Assembly (NCBI RefSeq): GCF_003854935.1 | Contig: NZ_CP033969.1 | Span: forward strand, 2,914,001-2,978,000 | Origin: Cupriavidus pauculus | GTDB lineage: Bacteria > Pseudomonadota > Gammaproteobacteria > Burkholderiales > Burkholderiaceae | Reading direction: 5' to 3' | Length of the DNA: 64,000 nucleotides | Part shown: positions 20,606 to 30,751 of the stretch, in pieces | Layout of the letters: each line of letters opens with the position of its first letter | How positions within the stretch are numbered: the first letter of the stretch is position 1 | Position numbers and translations under genes: made by a program | Notes under the pieces: generated by a model | Told to the model about the DNA's origin: nothing | The model's database searches: none | The model's input: only the letters and a program-made list of their open reading frames with translations

Positions 20606-23020
20606 TCAGTGGTGGATGCGCTCCACCTGGGCCGCCGCCTTGTCTGCCACTTCGGCAGGCTTGGCTTCTTCCTCGGGCAGGGCCTCGGGCTTGCGCTCGA
20701 GTGCCAGCTCCAGCACCTTGTCGATCCAGCGCACCGGCACGATCTCGATGGCGTTCTTGACGTTGTCGGGGATGTCCGCCAGGTCCTTGACGTTCTCCTC
20801 CGGGATCAGCGCCAGCTTGATGCCGCCCCGATGGGCCGCCAGCAGCTTTTCCTTGAGACCGCCGATCGGCAGCACCTCGCCGCGCAGCGTGATCTCGCCC
20901 GTCATCGCCACGTCCGCACGCACCGGGATACCAGTCAGCACGGACACCAGCACCGTGGTCATCGCAATACCGGCCGACGGACCGTCCTTCGGCGTCGCGC
21001 CCTCGGGCACGTGGATGTGGATGTCGCGCTTCTCGAACATCTCGTCCGCGATACCCAGACGACGCGCCCGCGACCGTACCACCGACCGCGCGGCCTCGAC
21101 CGACTCCTTCATCACGTCGCCCAGCGAACCGGTGCGCGAGATGTTGCCCTTGCCCGGCATGATCGCGGCTTCGATGGTCAGCAGGTCGCCGCCCACCTCC
21201 GTCCACGCCAGACCGGTCACCTGGCCCACCTGGTTTTCCTTGTTGGCCAGGCCGAAGTCGTACTTGCGCACGCCCAGGAACTTGTCGAGGTTCTCCGAAT
21301 CGACCTTGACCGCACCCGACTCCTTCTTCAGCAGCAGGAGCTTGACCACCTTGCGCGCAATCTTCGACACCTCGCGTTCCAGCGACCGCACGCCAGCTTC
21401 ACGCGTGTAGTAGCGGATGATGTCGCGGATGGCCGCTTCGGTGACGTCGATCTCGCCCTGCTTCAGACCGTTGTTGCGGATCTGCTTCGGCAGCAGGTAG
21501 CGCGTGGCGATGTTCACCTTCTCGTCTTCGGTATAGCCCGAGAGGCGGATCACTTCCATGCGGTCCAGCAGCGGCGGCGGGATGTTCAGCGAGTTCGACG
21601 TCGCCACGAACATCACGTCCGACAGGTCGAAGTCCACTTCGATGTAGTGGTCCTGGAACGTGTGGTTCTGTTCCGGGTCCAGCACCTCGAGCAGCGCCGA
21701 CGACGGGTCGCCACGGAAATCCATGCCCATCTTGTCGATCTCGTCGAGCAGAAAGAGCGGATTGCGCACGCCGACCTTCGACAGGCTCTGCAGGATCTTG
21801 CCCGGCATCGAGCCGATGTACGTCCGGCGGTGGCCGCGGATCTCGGCCTCGTCACGCACGCCACCCAAAGCCATGCGCACGAACTTGCGGTTCGTGGCGC
21901 GTGCCACCGACTGGCCGAGCGAGGTCTTGCCCACGCCGGGGGGCCCCACCAGGCACAGGATCGGCGCCTTGACCTTGTCCACGCGCTGTTGCACGGCAAG
22001 ATACTCGAGGATGCGTTCCTTGACCTTCTCCAGGCCGTAGTGGTCCTCGTCCAGCACGCGCTCGGCGTTGGCCAGGTCGTTGTTGACCTTGCTCTTCTTG
22101 CGCCACGGCAGGTTGACCAGCGTGTCGATGTAGTTGCGCACGACCGTGGCTTCCGCCGACATCGGCGACATCAGCTTGAGCTTCTTGAACTCGGCGTCGG
22201 CCTTCTTCTTGGCCTCCTTGGGCATGCGCGCGGCCTTGATGCGCTTGTCCAGTTCCTCGAGGTCGGCACCTTCCTCGCCCTCGCCAAGTTCCTTCTGGAT
22301 GGCCTTGACCTGCTCGTTCAGGTAGTACTCGCGCTGCGACTTCTCCATCTGGCGCTTGACGCGGCCACGGATGCGCTTTTCCACCTGCAGGATGTCGATC
22401 TCGCCCTCGAGCTGCGACAGCAGGCTCTCCAGGCGCTCGGTGACCTTTACCATCTCCAGGATCTTCTGCTTCTGCTCAAGCTTGATCGGCAGATGCGCGG
22501 CGATGGTGTCGGCCAGGCGGCCGGCCTCGTCGATGCCCGACAGCGACGTCAGGATCTCGGGCGGGATCTTCTTGTTGAGCTTCACGTACTGGTCGAACTG
22601 CGACACGATGGCGCGGCGCAGCGCCTCCGTCTCGGCCGACTCGTCGGGTGCCGGCGGCACCGGTACGGCTTCGCACATGAAGTGCGAATCGTCCTCGCTC
22701 ACTTCGGTGATGTTTGCACGCTGCGTGCCCTCGACCAGCACCTTCACGGTACCGTCGGGCAGCTTCAGCATCTGCAGGATATTGGCGATGCAGCCGACCT
22801 CGTAGAGGTCTTCCGCGGTCGGTTCGTCTTTGGCGGCGGTCTTCTGTGCCACGAGCATGATGCTCTTACCCGACTCCATCGCAGTCTCGAGCGCCTTGAT
22901 GGACTTCGGGCGACCCACGAACAGTGGGATCACCATGTGCGGAAACACCACCACGTCGCGCAGCGGCAACAGTGGCAGGCGAATCGGCTCAGCCGGGAGG
23001 AGTTGTGTTCCGGACATCAT
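20606..23020 (-). CDS. lon: ATP-dependent protease Lon
   Basis: The protein has 804 residues. Two adjacent ATGs (23020 and 23017) follow GGGGA; the second is better spaced, giving [18 protein letters not shown] and 803 residues. In order: a Lon N-terminal substrate domain (about 10-205), a coiled region (about 205-300, [18 protein letters not shown]), an AAA+ module with Walker [12 protein letters not shown] and Walker [10 protein letters not shown]-like [10 protein letters not shown], and a C-terminal protease domain with the nucleophile Ser in PKDGPSAG and the general-base Lys in [11 protein letters not shown]. Lon degrades misfolded and regulatory proteins in the cytoplasm. A heat-shock-type promoter lies just upstream, and clpX precedes it with its own terminator. 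Confidence 0.97.
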   Translation of the reverse strand: MMSGTQLLPAEPIRLPLLPLRDVVVFPHMVIPLFVGRPKSIKALETAMESGKSIMLVAQKTAAKDEPTAEDLYEVGCIANILQMLKLPDGTVKVLVEGTQRANITEVSEDDSHFMCEAVPVPPAPDESAETEALRRAIVSQFDQYVKLNKKIPPEILTSLSGIDEAGRLADTIAAHLPIKLEQKQKILEMVKVTERLESLLSQLEGEIDILQVEKRIRGRVKRQMEKSQREYYLNEQVKAIQKELGEGEEGADLEELDKRIKAARMPKEAKKKADAEFKKLKLMSPMSAEATVVRNYIDTLVNLPWRKKSKVNNDLANAERVLDEDHYGLEKVKERILEYLAVQQRVDKVKAPILCLVGPPGVGKTSLGQSVARATNRKFVRMALGGVRDEAEIRGHRRTYIGSMPGKILQSLSKVGVRNPLFLLDEIDKMGMDFRGDPSSALLEVLDPEQNHTFQDHYIEVDFDLSDVMFVATSNSLNIPPPLLDRMEVIRLSGYTEDEKVNIATRYLLPKQIRNNGLKQGEIDVTEAAIRDIIRYYTREAGVRSLEREVSKIARKVVKLLLLKKESGAVKVDSENLDKFLGVRKYDFGLANKENQVGQVTGLAWTEVGGDLLTIEAAIMPGKGNISRTGSLGDVMKESVEAARSVVRSRARRLGIADEMFEKRDIHIHVPEGATPKDGPSAGIAMTTVLVSVLTGIPVRADVAMTGEITLRGEVLPIGGLKEKLLAAHRGGIKLALIPEENVKDLADIPDNVKNAIEIVPVRWIDKVLELALERKPEALPEEEAKPAEVADKAAAQVERIHH

Positions 23021-23045
23021 TTTCCCCAGTCAGTCATTTAAGGCG

Positions 23046-23074
23046 TAAATAGGGTCGCGGGAATCGATTGCAAG
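23046..23074 (-). promoter_or_regulatory. Candidate sigma-32 (heat-shock) promoter of lon
   Basis: Minus-strand CTTGCAA-N13-CCCTATTTA matches the sigma-32 pattern CTTGAAA-N13-CCCCATTTA with one change in each element. It would start transcription about 20 bases before the lon ATG, just upstream of the ribosome-binding site. Lon is heat-shock controlled in many proteobacteria, which supports the call. Confidence 0.6.
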
Positions 23075-23182
23075 ATACCCATCATCAATTCCCGGGCGCT
23101 CCTGATGTGACCCAAAGCGCACCCACGACCCACTCTGAAACAGCATACCCGCGTTTGCTCCCGTTCGTTTGTGGAATTGAAG

Positions 23183-23213
23183 AAAAAAAGCCGCTCGCTT
23201 TCCAGCGAACGGC
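23183..23213 (-). terminator. Rho-independent terminator after clpX
   Basis: On the minus strand GCCGTTCGCT pairs with AGCGAGCGGC (one T-G wobble) around GGAA, followed by seven T. It separates clpX from lon. Confidence 0.88.
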
Positions 23214-23283
23214 AGCTTGAAAGTGTCGCCAGTCTGGGAAGGACCCCGCGGGTCCCGCGCGTTCGGCGTCAGTTGGACCTCGC

Positions 23284-24561
23284 TCAGTTCGACCCTGCCA
23301 CCTTGGGCTGCTGCTCTTCGTACATCAGCAGCGGCGGTGCGTCGCCGGTGATCGTGTTCTCGTCGATCACCACCTTCTGCACGCCCTTGTAGTTGGGCAG
23401 GTCGTACATGACGTCCATCAGCGATTGTTCGAGGATCGAACGTAGGCCGCGGGCGCCCGTCTTGCGACGGATCGCCTTGCGCGCGATGGCGGACAGCGCA
23501 CCCGGACGAATCTCGAGTTCCACGCCTTCCATCGCCAGCAGCTTCTGGTATTGCTTGACCAGCGCGTTCTTGGGCTCGACCAGGATCTGCATCAGCGCGG
23601 CCTCGTCGAGCTTGGCCAGCGTGGCCACCACGGGCAGACGCCCGATCAGTTCCGGAATCAGACCGAACTTGATCAGGTCTTCCGGCTCGGTCTGGGGCAG
23701 GACTTCGCTGACTTCGCGCTCTTCCTTGCTCTGGACCTGGGCGTCGAAGCCGATACCGGTCTTGTCCGAACGCTGCATGATGACCTTTTCCAGGCCATCG
23801 AACGCACCGCCGCAGATGAACAGGATGTTCGTCGTGTCCACCTGCAGGAAGTCCTGGTTCGGATGCTTGCGGCCACCCTGCGGCGGCACCGACGCCATCG
23901 TGCCTTCGATCAGCTTCAGCAGCGCCTGCTGCACGCCCTCGCCCGACACGTCGCGCGTGATCGACGGGTTGTCCGACTTGCGCGAGATCTTGTCGATTTC
24001 GTCGATGTAGACGATGCCGCGCTGTGCCTTCTCGACCTCGTAGTTGCAGTTCTGCAGCAGCTTCTGGATGATGTTCTCGACGTCCTCGCCCACGTAGCCG
24101 GCTTCGGTCAGCGTGGTGGCGTCGGCAATCACGAACGGCACGTTCAGCAGGCGCGCCAGCGTCTGGGCGAGCAGCGTCTTGCCCGAGCCCGTGGGCCCGA
24201 TCAGCAGGATGTTGCTCTTCGACAGCTCGACGTCGTCCTTCTTGCCGAGGTGTTTCAGACGCTTGTAATGGTTGTACACCGCGACGGCCAGAATCTTCTT
24301 GGCCTGTTCCTGACCAATGACGTACTGGTCGAGGCTTTCGCGGATTTCGTGGGGCGTGGGCAGATCAGAACGGGTGACCGCGGCGGCGTCCTTGTCGGTC
24401 GCGGCGGCCTCGTCACGGATGATCTCGTTGCACAGGTCGATGCATTCGTCGCAAATGAACACCGACGGGCCCGCGATCAGCTTCTTCACCTCGTGCTGGC
24501 TCTTGCCGCAGAACGAGCAGTAAAGAAGTTTCTCGCTGGATGAACCTTTTTTGTCCGCCAT
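23284..24561 (-). CDS. clpX: ATP-dependent Clp protease ATPase subunit ClpX
   Basis: The protein has 425 residues. It begins with a four-Cys zinc-binding domain ([11 protein letters not shown] and [10 protein letters not shown], residues about 14-40), followed by the AAA+ module: Walker [13 protein letters not shown], Walker [10 protein letters not shown], the pore loop region [10 protein letters not shown], and sensor stretches [11 protein letters not shown] and [12 protein letters not shown]. ClpX unfolds tagged substrates and feeds them to ClpP, encoded just upstream. A terminator lies between clpP and clpX, so clpX probably also has its own promoter in the 24562-24684 gap; none was clear by eye. 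Confidence 0.97.
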   Translation of the reverse strand: MADKKGSSSEKLLYCSFCGKSQHEVKKLIAGPSVFICDECIDLCNEIIRDEAAATDKDAAAVTRSDLPTPHEIRESLDQYVIGQEQAKKILAVAVYNHYKRLKHLGKKDDVELSKSNILLIGPTGSGKTLLAQTLARLLNVPFVIADATTLTEAGYVGEDVENIIQKLLQNCNYEVEKAQRGIVYIDEIDKISRKSDNPSITRDVSGEGVQQALLKLIEGTMASVPPQGGRKHPNQDFLQVDTTNILFICGGAFDGLEKVIMQRSDKTGIGFDAQVQSKEEREVSEVLPQTEPEDLIKFGLIPELIGRLPVVATLAKLDEAALMQILVEPKNALVKQYQKLLAMEGVELEIRPGALSAIARKAIRRKTGARGLRSILEQSLMDVMYDLPNYKGVQKVVIDENTITGDAPPLLMYEEQQPKVAGSN

Positions 24562-24684
24562 AGGAATCAGTCACATTAGCCGTGTCGTCCCGCCAGGTCC
24601 GAGACCGGGCGGGAAACGCATTAAACGCATCATACGCCAAAACAATTGGCGCAGTCGGCGGCATCCCCTGCATGTGGGGCAAAA

Positions 24685-24711
24685 CGCAAAAACGAGGCGT
24701 ACAGCCTCGTT
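24685..24711 (-). terminator. Terminator after clpP
   Basis: On the minus strand AACGAGGC pairs with GCCTCGTT around a 5-base loop and runs into TTTGCGTTTT. It lies between clpP and clpX and implies partly independent expression. Confidence 0.75.
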
Positions 24712-24836
24712 CCGGTGTAGCCTTCGTCATTTGGGACGACGAGAGACTCAAGCGGCAGGTCACCGGCGGGCCGGTCACCGCCCGGACACTTCCGAGTGGA
24801 GCGTCCGGACTGATGTGCCGACACACCGGCCGGATT

Positions 24837-25487
24837 TCAACCGCGGCGCGTGATCACCTTGTCGATCAGGCCGTAGTCCACCGCCTGGTCGCCACTCATG
24901 AAATTGTCGCGGTCGGTGTCCCGGGCGATCTTTTCCACCGGCTGGCCGGTCACTTCGGACAGGATGCTGTTCAGGCGCTCGCGCAGGTACAGGATCTCGC
25001 GGGCCTGGATCTCGATGTCCGACGCCTGGCCACGCGCGCCGCCCAGCGGCTGGTGGATCATGATGCGGGAATTCGGCAGCGCGCTGCGCTTGCCCTTGGC
25101 GCCGGCGGCCAGCAGGAAGGCGCCCATGCTCGCGGCCATGCCCATGCAGAGCGTCTGCACGTCGGGCTTGATGAACTGCATCGTGTCGTAGATCGCCAGG
25201 CCGGCCGAAACGGAACCGCCGGGCGAGTTGATGTACAGCGACACGTCCTTGTCCGGGTTCTCGCTTTCCAGGAACAGCAGCTGGGCCACGACGAGGTTGG
25301 CGGTCTGGTCGTTGACCTCGCCCACCATGAAGATCACACGTTCCTTGAGCAGGCGCGAGTAGATGTCATACGCGCGCTCGCCCCGGCCGGACTGCTCGAC
25401 AACCATCGGCACCAGTCCGAGACCCTGGGTCTCCAGGGCGGAAGCCTGCGTGGTGGCGAGACGATCAAGCAAATCATTGCGGGTCAT
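24837..25487 (-). CDS. clpP: ATP-dependent Clp protease proteolytic subunit ClpP
   Basis: The protein has 216 residues. The start [10 protein letters not shown] at 25487 follows GGAGAACCTGC. The catalytic triad is visible: Ser in [12 protein letters not shown], His in [10 protein letters not shown], Asp in [11 protein letters not shown]. The Gly-rich head-domain strand [18 protein letters not shown] is intact. It forms the barrel protease that works with ClpX (next gene downstream) and follows tig by 106 bases, the widely conserved tig-clpP-clpX-lon order. Confidence 0.97.
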   Translation of the reverse strand: MTRNDLLDRLATTQASALETQGLGLVPMVVEQSGRGERAYDIYSRLLKERVIFMVGEVNDQTANLVVAQLLFLESENPDKDVSLYINSPGGSVSAGLAIYDTMQFIKPDVQTLCMGMAASMGAFLLAAGAKGKRSALPNSRIMIHQPLGGARGQASDIEIQAREILYLRERLNSILSEVTGQPVEKIARDTDRDNFMSGDQAVDYGLIDKVITRRG

Positions 25488-25593
25488 GCAGGTTCTCCAG
25501 ATATTCAGGAATGGCGCCAACCGGCCAGCGCGCGAGGCCGGCTGGCGTCGACCGGTGCCGCGCGCCTGGCGCGGCCGCCGGTCAGGCCCGACC

Positions 25594-26943
25594 TCAGGCT
25601 TGCTCGGGCGCGGCGGTGAGTTCCTCGAACGACACCGACTTGTCCGAAACCTTGGCCTTGTCGCACACGAAATTTACCACGTTGTTTTCGAGCACGTAGG
25701 CTTCCATCTCGGCCAGGCGCTGCTGGTCGCCGTAGTACCAGCGCATGACTTCCTTCGGGTCCTCGTAGCTCTTGGCAAAGTCCTCGATCTCGGCCTTGAC
25801 CTGGTCCGGCTTGGCTTCCAGGCCGTTGGCCTTGACGATCTCGGCCAGGATCAGACCCAGCTTCACGCGGCGCTCGGCTTGCTGGGCAAACATCTCGGCC
25901 GGAATGGGCATGTCCTTGGCGTTCGGCATGCCGCGTTGCTCCAGGTCGCGGCGGGCCATTTCCACCAGGCGCTCCTGGTCCTGCTCGATCAGGGCCTTCG
26001 GCACGTCCAGCTCGCTCACCTTCAGCAGCGCTTCCATGACCTGGTCCTTCAGCATGGCGTGCGTGCGGCGCTTGACTTCGCGCTCCAGGTTCTCGCGGAT
26101 GTCGGCGCGCATCTTTTCCACGCTGCCGTCGGCGATGCCGAGCGACTTGGCGAACGCATCGTCCACTTCCGGCAGGTGCGCCCACTCCACCTTCTTCAGC
26201 GTGATGGTGAACTCGGCGGTCTTGCCGGCCACTTCCTTGCCGTGGTAGTCCTCGGGGAACGTCAGCGGGAACGTCTTGGCCTCGCCTTCCTTCAGGCCCA
26301 GCGTGGCTTGCTCGAACTCGGGCAGCATGCGGCCTTCGCCCAGCACGTACACGAAGTCCTCGGCCTTGCCGCCGGCGAACTCGACGCCGTCGATCTTGCC
26401 GACGAAGTCGATGGTCACGCGGTCGCCGTTCTGGGCGGCCACTTCGCTGCCGCCGTCGCCGTGGGCGCCGGCTTCGCCGCGGTGGTGGTAGTGCACGCGC
26501 TGCTTGCGCAGGATGTCGACGGTCTTGTCGATCTCGGCGTCGCCGATTTCGGTCTTGGTGCGGGTCACCTCGGCGGCCGACAGGTCACCGATCTTGACTT
26601 CCGGATACACCTCGAACGTGGCCTCGAAGGCCACCTCGTCGTCGGCCACGCCTTCGGTCTTGATGTCGAACTTCGGCTGACCGGCCACCTTCACGTCCTG
26701 GGCCTGGGTGATGTCGAAGAACTTGCGGGCGGCCTTGTCGAAGCGCACTTCGAATTCCACCTGCTGGCCGTATTGCTTCTCGACCATCTTCATCGGCACC
26801 TTGCCCGGGCGGAAGCCGGACATTTTCACGGTCTTCGACAGACGAGCCAGGCGCTCCTGGGTTTCCTTCTGCACTTCGGCCTTGGGGATAGCCAGGGTTA
26901 CCTTGCGGTCCAGCTTGCCGAGGTTTTCAATGACGTTCGACAT
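25594..26943 (-). CDS. tig: Trigger factor
   Basis: The protein has 449 residues. The N-terminal ribosome-binding domain contains the signature [17 protein letters not shown] (the F-R-x-G-K-x-P loop that docks at L23). A central FKBP-type isomerase domain spans about residues 165-260 ([40 protein letters not shown]). The C-terminal chaperone arms follow. An insertion rich in His and Gly ([20 protein letters not shown]) sits between the N-domain and the isomerase domain, as in other Burkholderiaceae. First gene of the tig-clpP-clpX-lon block. Confidence 0.96.
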   Translation of the reverse strand: MSNVIENLGKLDRKVTLAIPKAEVQKETQERLARLSKTVKMSGFRPGKVPMKMVEKQYGQQVEFEVRFDKAARKFFDITQAQDVKVAGQPKFDIKTEGVADDEVAFEATFEVYPEVKIGDLSAAEVTRTKTEIGDAEIDKTVDILRKQRVHYHHRGEAGAHGDGGSEVAAQNGDRVTIDFVGKIDGVEFAGGKAEDFVYVLGEGRMLPEFEQATLGLKEGEAKTFPLTFPEDYHGKEVAGKTAEFTITLKKVEWAHLPEVDDAFAKSLGIADGSVEKMRADIRENLEREVKRRTHAMLKDQVMEALLKVSELDVPKALIEQDQERLVEMARRDLEQRGMPNAKDMPIPAEMFAQQAERRVKLGLILAEIVKANGLEAKPDQVKAEIEDFAKSYEDPKEVMRWYYGDQQRLAEMEAYVLENNVVNFVCDKAKVSDKSVSFEELTAAPEQA

Positions 26944-27100
26944 GGTCGTTAATCCAATCCAGAAATAGTTGTTGTCAGCGCCACCGCCTGCGCGCCTGCC
27001 GCCCGGCCGCGGCCGGTGCTCGCGAGCGGAGGTCTCCGCGCAAACGGAAAACGCGGATTATCGCACGGTTTTGGTTCGGTTCCGGCAGTTTTTACCCTAG

Positions 27101-29110
27101 TCAGTCATCATCCGGCCCCGCATCCGGCCCCACCGCGCCAGCCACCTGCCCATGGCGCAGCGCGCGCAGCAGCAGCCGTGCGGGGTCGATGGCGTCGGCC
27201 AGGTCCGCCTCCAGCGGCAGCGGTTCGCCTTCGATCTGGCACGCCACCAGTTCCGCACCCAGCGCAGCCCATGTGAGGCCGCGCGACGCATAGGCAAGGG
27301 CCGCGTAGAGGCCCGGCAGGCGCGGCACGTCGCGCAGGTGGGCGCCGCGCAGCGATGCGGCATGGTCACGCGCCTGACTGACGTCGGGCAGGCGTCCGAT
27401 CAGCGGCAGGCGGTTGTGCGTCACCGTGCGCACGCCCACATAGCCGTGCAGCGCGGCGGGATCGATGGCGGACAGCCCGGCGGCCTGCCCGGGCAGCAGC
27501 CCAGCCAGCCGGGCGAGGTTGGCGGCATGGACGGCGGCGCTTTCTACCAGCGGACCGTCGTCGGGCTCGTAGCTCGACCCGACGCGCGCCCCGCCCGCCT
27601 CGCCACGCGGCAGCAGGTAGCCGGCACCGGTGACGACACAGTCGGGCCAGCCGCCCAGTGCCTGCACCTGCCCCGCGTCGAGGTCGGTCAGTTGTCCGCG
27701 CACCCGGCGCAGCGCCAGCAGGTGATCCGGCAGCAGCGACTCGGCCTCGTGGGCATTGGCCAGCACCAGTACGGGCGCGCTGGCCAGCAGCGCGCCGGCC
27801 GCGTCCATCACCTGCCACTGGCCGTCACGATGTTCGATGCCCGCCACGCGGCAGCCGAAGCGCGCGTCGAGCCGGTCGCCGGCCGCCGCGAGCTGGGCGC
27901 GGCAGATGTCCGGCGGCGCCACCCAGCCACCCTGCGGAAACCAGAGCCCCCCGCGCGGCACCGGCGCGCCATGCTCGCGGGCGGCCTCTTCCGCCGACAT
28001 CCAGCGCACGAACGATTCGGGAAACCCCAGCGCGTCCAGCGCGGCCCGCTGCGCCGCATGGTCGGCATCATCCTCGCCGATCTGGAGCACGCCGCAGCCG
28101 TGCCAGTCCACCGGATGGCCGGCCTCCGCCAGCGCCTGCCACGCGCGCAGCGCATGCAGGTTGCCGGCGCGCGACAGTCGCGACAGCAGGCTGTCATCGG
28201 CGGATACGTGCGCGTGCATCGCCGCTGCCCGGTGACCGGACGTCTGCCGCGCCGGCCCCGCGTGGGCGTCGAACAGCGTCACGCGCCAGCCGCGCGCGGC
28301 CAGCCGCTCGGTGACGGCGCAGCCCGCCAGCCCGGCGCCGATGACGATCGCATGGCGCGTCGGCCATTGGGCGGGCTCGGGCGGCGCGTGCCGGCGATTC
28401 TTCCAGGCCGGCGCGAAGCGGGCCACGGTCATGTCCCGCTTGCCGCCAAAGCCCGGCGCCTTGCTGACATCGAAACCGGCCGCCTGCAGGCCCCGGCGCA
28501 CGAAACCCGCGGCCGTATAGGTCGCCAGCGTGGCGCCGATGCGCGCCAGCCGGCCCAGGCCGCGGAATACAGTGTCCGACCACATGTCGGCATTGCGGGC
28601 CGGCGAGAAGCCGTCCAGATAGAACGCGTCGGCGCCGGCCACGAGCTTCGGCAGCAGCGCCTGTACATCGCCAAACGCGAGCGTCAGCGTGACCGCGCCG
28701 TCGTCGAACGTCAGGCGATGGAGCCCCGGCAGCGCGTCGGGCCACTGTGCTTGCAGAATCTGCGCCCGCGGCACGAGATCGCCCAGGCCGGCATGCAACT
28801 GGGCCAGCCCGTCGCGCGTAAACGGGTGCTTTTCAATGGAAACGAAGTGCAGGCGGCGGCAGCGGTGGGGATCGTCGCGCCACGCCTGCCACGTGGCCAG
28901 GAAGTTCAGCCCCTGCCCGAAGCCGGTTTCGACGATGACAAACTGCTCGCGCCCGGCCCAGTTGCCGGGCAGGCCGTTGCCGCCCAGGAACACGTGCCGC
29001 GCCTGCGCCAGGCCGCCGGCGGTGCTGTGGTAGACATCGTCGTACGTCGGGGAATACGGGACGCCCTGGTCGGAAAGCACGGGCGCGGCGGACTCGATGG
29101 CACGCGGCAT
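27101..29110 (-). CDS. mnmC: Bifunctional tRNA 5-methylaminomethyl-2-thiouridine synthesis protein MnmC
   Basis: The protein has 669 residues and finishes the mnm5s2U34 wobble modification. The start at 29110 ([16 protein letters not shown]) fits the family. The N-terminal methyltransferase half (MnmC2) shows [26 protein letters not shown] and [16 protein letters not shown]. The C-terminal FAD-dependent oxidoreductase half (MnmC1) starts at about residue 255 with [18 protein letters not shown] and contains [18 protein letters not shown] and [15 protein letters not shown]. Single gene, divergent from rlmJ with 114 bases between. Confidence 0.95.
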   Translation of the reverse strand: MPRAIESAAPVLSDQGVPYSPTYDDVYHSTAGGLAQARHVFLGGNGLPGNWAGREQFVIVETGFGQGLNFLATWQAWRDDPHRCRRLHFVSIEKHPFTRDGLAQLHAGLGDLVPRAQILQAQWPDALPGLHRLTFDDGAVTLTLAFGDVQALLPKLVAGADAFYLDGFSPARNADMWSDTVFRGLGRLARIGATLATYTAAGFVRRGLQAAGFDVSKAPGFGGKRDMTVARFAPAWKNRRHAPPEPAQWPTRHAIVIGAGLAGCAVTERLAARGWRVTLFDAHAGPARQTSGHRAAAMHAHVSADDSLLSRLSRAGNLHALRAWQALAEAGHPVDWHGCGVLQIGEDDADHAAQRAALDALGFPESFVRWMSAEEAAREHGAPVPRGGLWFPQGGWVAPPDICRAQLAAAGDRLDARFGCRVAGIEHRDGQWQVMDAAGALLASAPVLVLANAHEAESLLPDHLLALRRVRGQLTDLDAGQVQALGGWPDCVVTGAGYLLPRGEAGGARVGSSYEPDDGPLVESAAVHAANLARLAGLLPGQAAGLSAIDPAALHGYVGVRTVTHNRLPLIGRLPDVSQARDHAASLRGAHLRDVPRLPGLYAALAYASRGLTWAALGAELVACQIEGEPLPLEADLADAIDPARLLLRALRHGQVAGAVGPDAGPDDD

Positions 29111-29224
29111 GATGATCGGGAATACGGCCGGAAATGGCGGCGGATGGTAGCATAGCGCCCTTCGCGCCAACCGCCCGCCGGGCCTTGTTCCACCTAAGTT
29201 TGCGCGCCGTCATCCCGCCTTGCC

Positions 29225-30082
29225 ATGCTCAGTTATCGTCACGCCTTTCACGCCGGCAATCACGCCGATGTCCTCAAGCACGCCGTGGTCGTCCAGTTGC
29301 TGGACTACCTGACGCAGAAGGACAAGCCGTTCTGGTATGTCGATACCCACGCCGGCGCCGGCCTCTACGCGCTGGACCACGCCTACGCCCAGAAGAAATC
29401 GGAATTCGAGACCGGTATCGGCCCGCTCTGGCGCGCCCGTGCGGGCGGCCAGCCGCTGCCGGACATGCTGGAGGCGTACCTGGATCAGGTGCGCGAACTG
29501 AACCCCGATGGCAGCCTGAAGCACTACCCCGGCTCGCCGTGGCTGGCGTGGCAGATGCTGCGCGACGCCGACCGGCTGCGCCTGTTCGAACTGCACAGCA
29601 CCGAGATCCAGGTGCTGCGCGACAACTTCCGCGGCGCCGGCCGCAAGGTCATGCTCTACGACGGCGACGGCTTCAATGGCATCCGGGCCATCCTGCCGCC
29701 GCCGCCCCGCCGCGCGCTGGTGCTGATCGATCCGTCCTACGAGGACAAGCAGGACTACGCACGCACGCTGGACACGCTGAAGGCCGGGCTGGAGCGCTTT
29801 GCCACCGGCGTCTATGCGATCTGGTATCCGGAAGTCCAGCGGCGGGAATCGGTGCAACTGCCGGCGCAGCTCAAGCGCCTGCCGCTCAAGAGCTGGCTGC
29901 ACGTGACGCTGACCGTCAAGCATCCGGTGGAAGGCGGCCTGGGGCTGCACGGCAGCGGCATGTTCGTGGCCAACCCGCCGTGGACGCTCAAGGCCGCGGT
30001 GGAAGCGGCGATGCCGGTGCTGGTCGACCTGCTCGGCCAGGACGCCGGCGCGCAGTTCACGCTCGAATCGCTCGATAACTGA
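29225..30082 (+). CDS. rlmJ: 23S rRNA (adenine(2030)-N6)-methyltransferase RlmJ
   Basis: The protein has 285 residues. It begins MLSYRHAFHAGNHADVLKH, the RlmJ/YhiR signature, and continues with the SAM-binding segment FWYVDTHAGAGLYALD and the N6-adenine methyltransferase motif LIDPSYEDK (DPPY-like). It methylates A2030 of 23S rRNA. Its last 26 bases overlap the end of the convergent VanZ-like gene. Confidence 0.95.
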   Translation: MLSYRHAFHAGNHADVLKHAVVVQLLDYLTQKDKPFWYVDTHAGAGLYALDHAYAQKKSEFETGIGPLWRARAGGQPLPDMLEAYLDQVRELNPDGSLKHYPGSPWLAWQMLRDADRLRLFELHSTEIQVLRDNFRGAGRKVMLYDGDGFNGIRAILPPPPRRALVLIDPSYEDKQDYARTLDTLKAGLERFATGVYAIWYPEVQRRESVQLPAQLKRLPLKSWLHVTLTVKHPVEGGLGLHGSGMFVANPPWTLKAAVEAAMPVLVDLLGQDAGAQFTLESLDN

Positions 30083-30395
30083 GCATCAGCCCGATGGCGA
30101 TGCCGAGGCTGTCGGCCAGCAGGTCCGGCCACGAGGCGTCGCGGTAGCTGGTCAGCGACTGCAGGATCTCGATCAACCCGCCATAGGCCACCAGCCACAC
30201 GATCACCGGCCACACCCGCCCGGGCCAGCTACGCACGCCCAGCGCGGCCAGCACGCCGAAGGCCAGCATGTGGTTGGTCTTGTCCCAGCCCGTGGTGGGC
30301 TCGGGGATGTCCGGCGGCAGCAACGACAGCACGAGCACGGCCAGCGCGCAGAGGCCGAACAGCAGCCGGAAATGGTTGGAAGTCAGACGGGGCAC
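30057..30395 (-). CDS. VanZ-like membrane protein
   Basis: The protein has about 112 residues if it starts at the GTG at 30395 (VPRLTSNHFRLLFGLCAL); no ATG fits and no good ribosome-binding site is visible, so the start is uncertain. Four hydrophobic segments are present, with the VanZ-family features SLLPPDIPEPTTGWDKTNHMLAFGVLAAL and GGLIEILQSLTSYRDASWPDLLADSLG, where the conserved D-K-x-x-H and the E/D-x-x-D polar residues sit between helices. The family's function is mostly unknown despite its link to teicoplanin resistance. Its stop lies inside the 3' end of rlmJ. Confidence 0.75.
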   Translation of the reverse strand: MPRLTSNHFRLLFGLCALAVLVLSLLPPDIPEPTTGWDKTNHMLAFGVLAALGVRSWPGRVWPVIVWLVAYGGLIEILQSLTSYRDASWPDLLADSLGIAIGLMLSYRAIRA

Positions 30396-30550
30396 CGGGC
30401 GAGCGTGAAGGAACGATGGCAGCGAGCATCGTACAGGACCGCGTCCGGGTCTGTGCCGCAGGCCACAGTCGCGTGTAGGACCGCGCCCGATACAAGGGCC
30501 GGCCGCGCCGCCCGACACTTGTGCATCGGATCCTCAATGGGAGATGCATC

Positions 30551-30751
30551 ATGGCCGACAACATCCATGTAGTGCCCACCGAGCGCAACGGCTGGGCCGT
30601 CGAAGTCGAAGGCACGGACGGCGCCACGTCCCACTACCCGTCCCAGGAAGAAGCCATTGCGGCCGGCATGGAAAAGGCCCGGCAGGACCGCGTCGAACTG
30701 GTCATCCATGGGCCGGACGGCGAGATTCAGGAGCGCAATGATTTCAGTTGA
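30551..30751 (+). CDS. Small DUF2188-like protein
   Basis: The protein has 66 residues. ATG 30551 follows GGGAG nine bases upstream. The sequence NIHVVPTERNGWAVEVEGT, then YPSQEEAIAAGMEKARQDRVELVIHGPDG resembles DUF2188 proteins: a strand-strand-helix-strand unit in which a Trp-containing strand precedes a helix and a 'hgpdG.i' turn. Function unknown. Its last 25 bases overlap the 3' end of the convergent UvrA paralogue. Confidence 0.8.
   Translation: MADNIHVVPTERNGWAVEVEGTDGATSHYPSQEEAIAAGMEKARQDRVELVIHGPDGEIQERNDFS

Noticed and set aside
20369-23041. Long plus-strand open frame (about 890 codons) opposite lon
   Set aside because: It is the antisense shadow of lon; its composition is rich in His, Arg, Leu and Gln from complementary codons and shows no family motif.
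25488-25593. Separate clpP promoter between tig and clpP
   Set aside because: The 106 bases are very GC-rich with a hairpin and no credible -35/-10 or heat-shock element; co-transcription with tig seems simpler.
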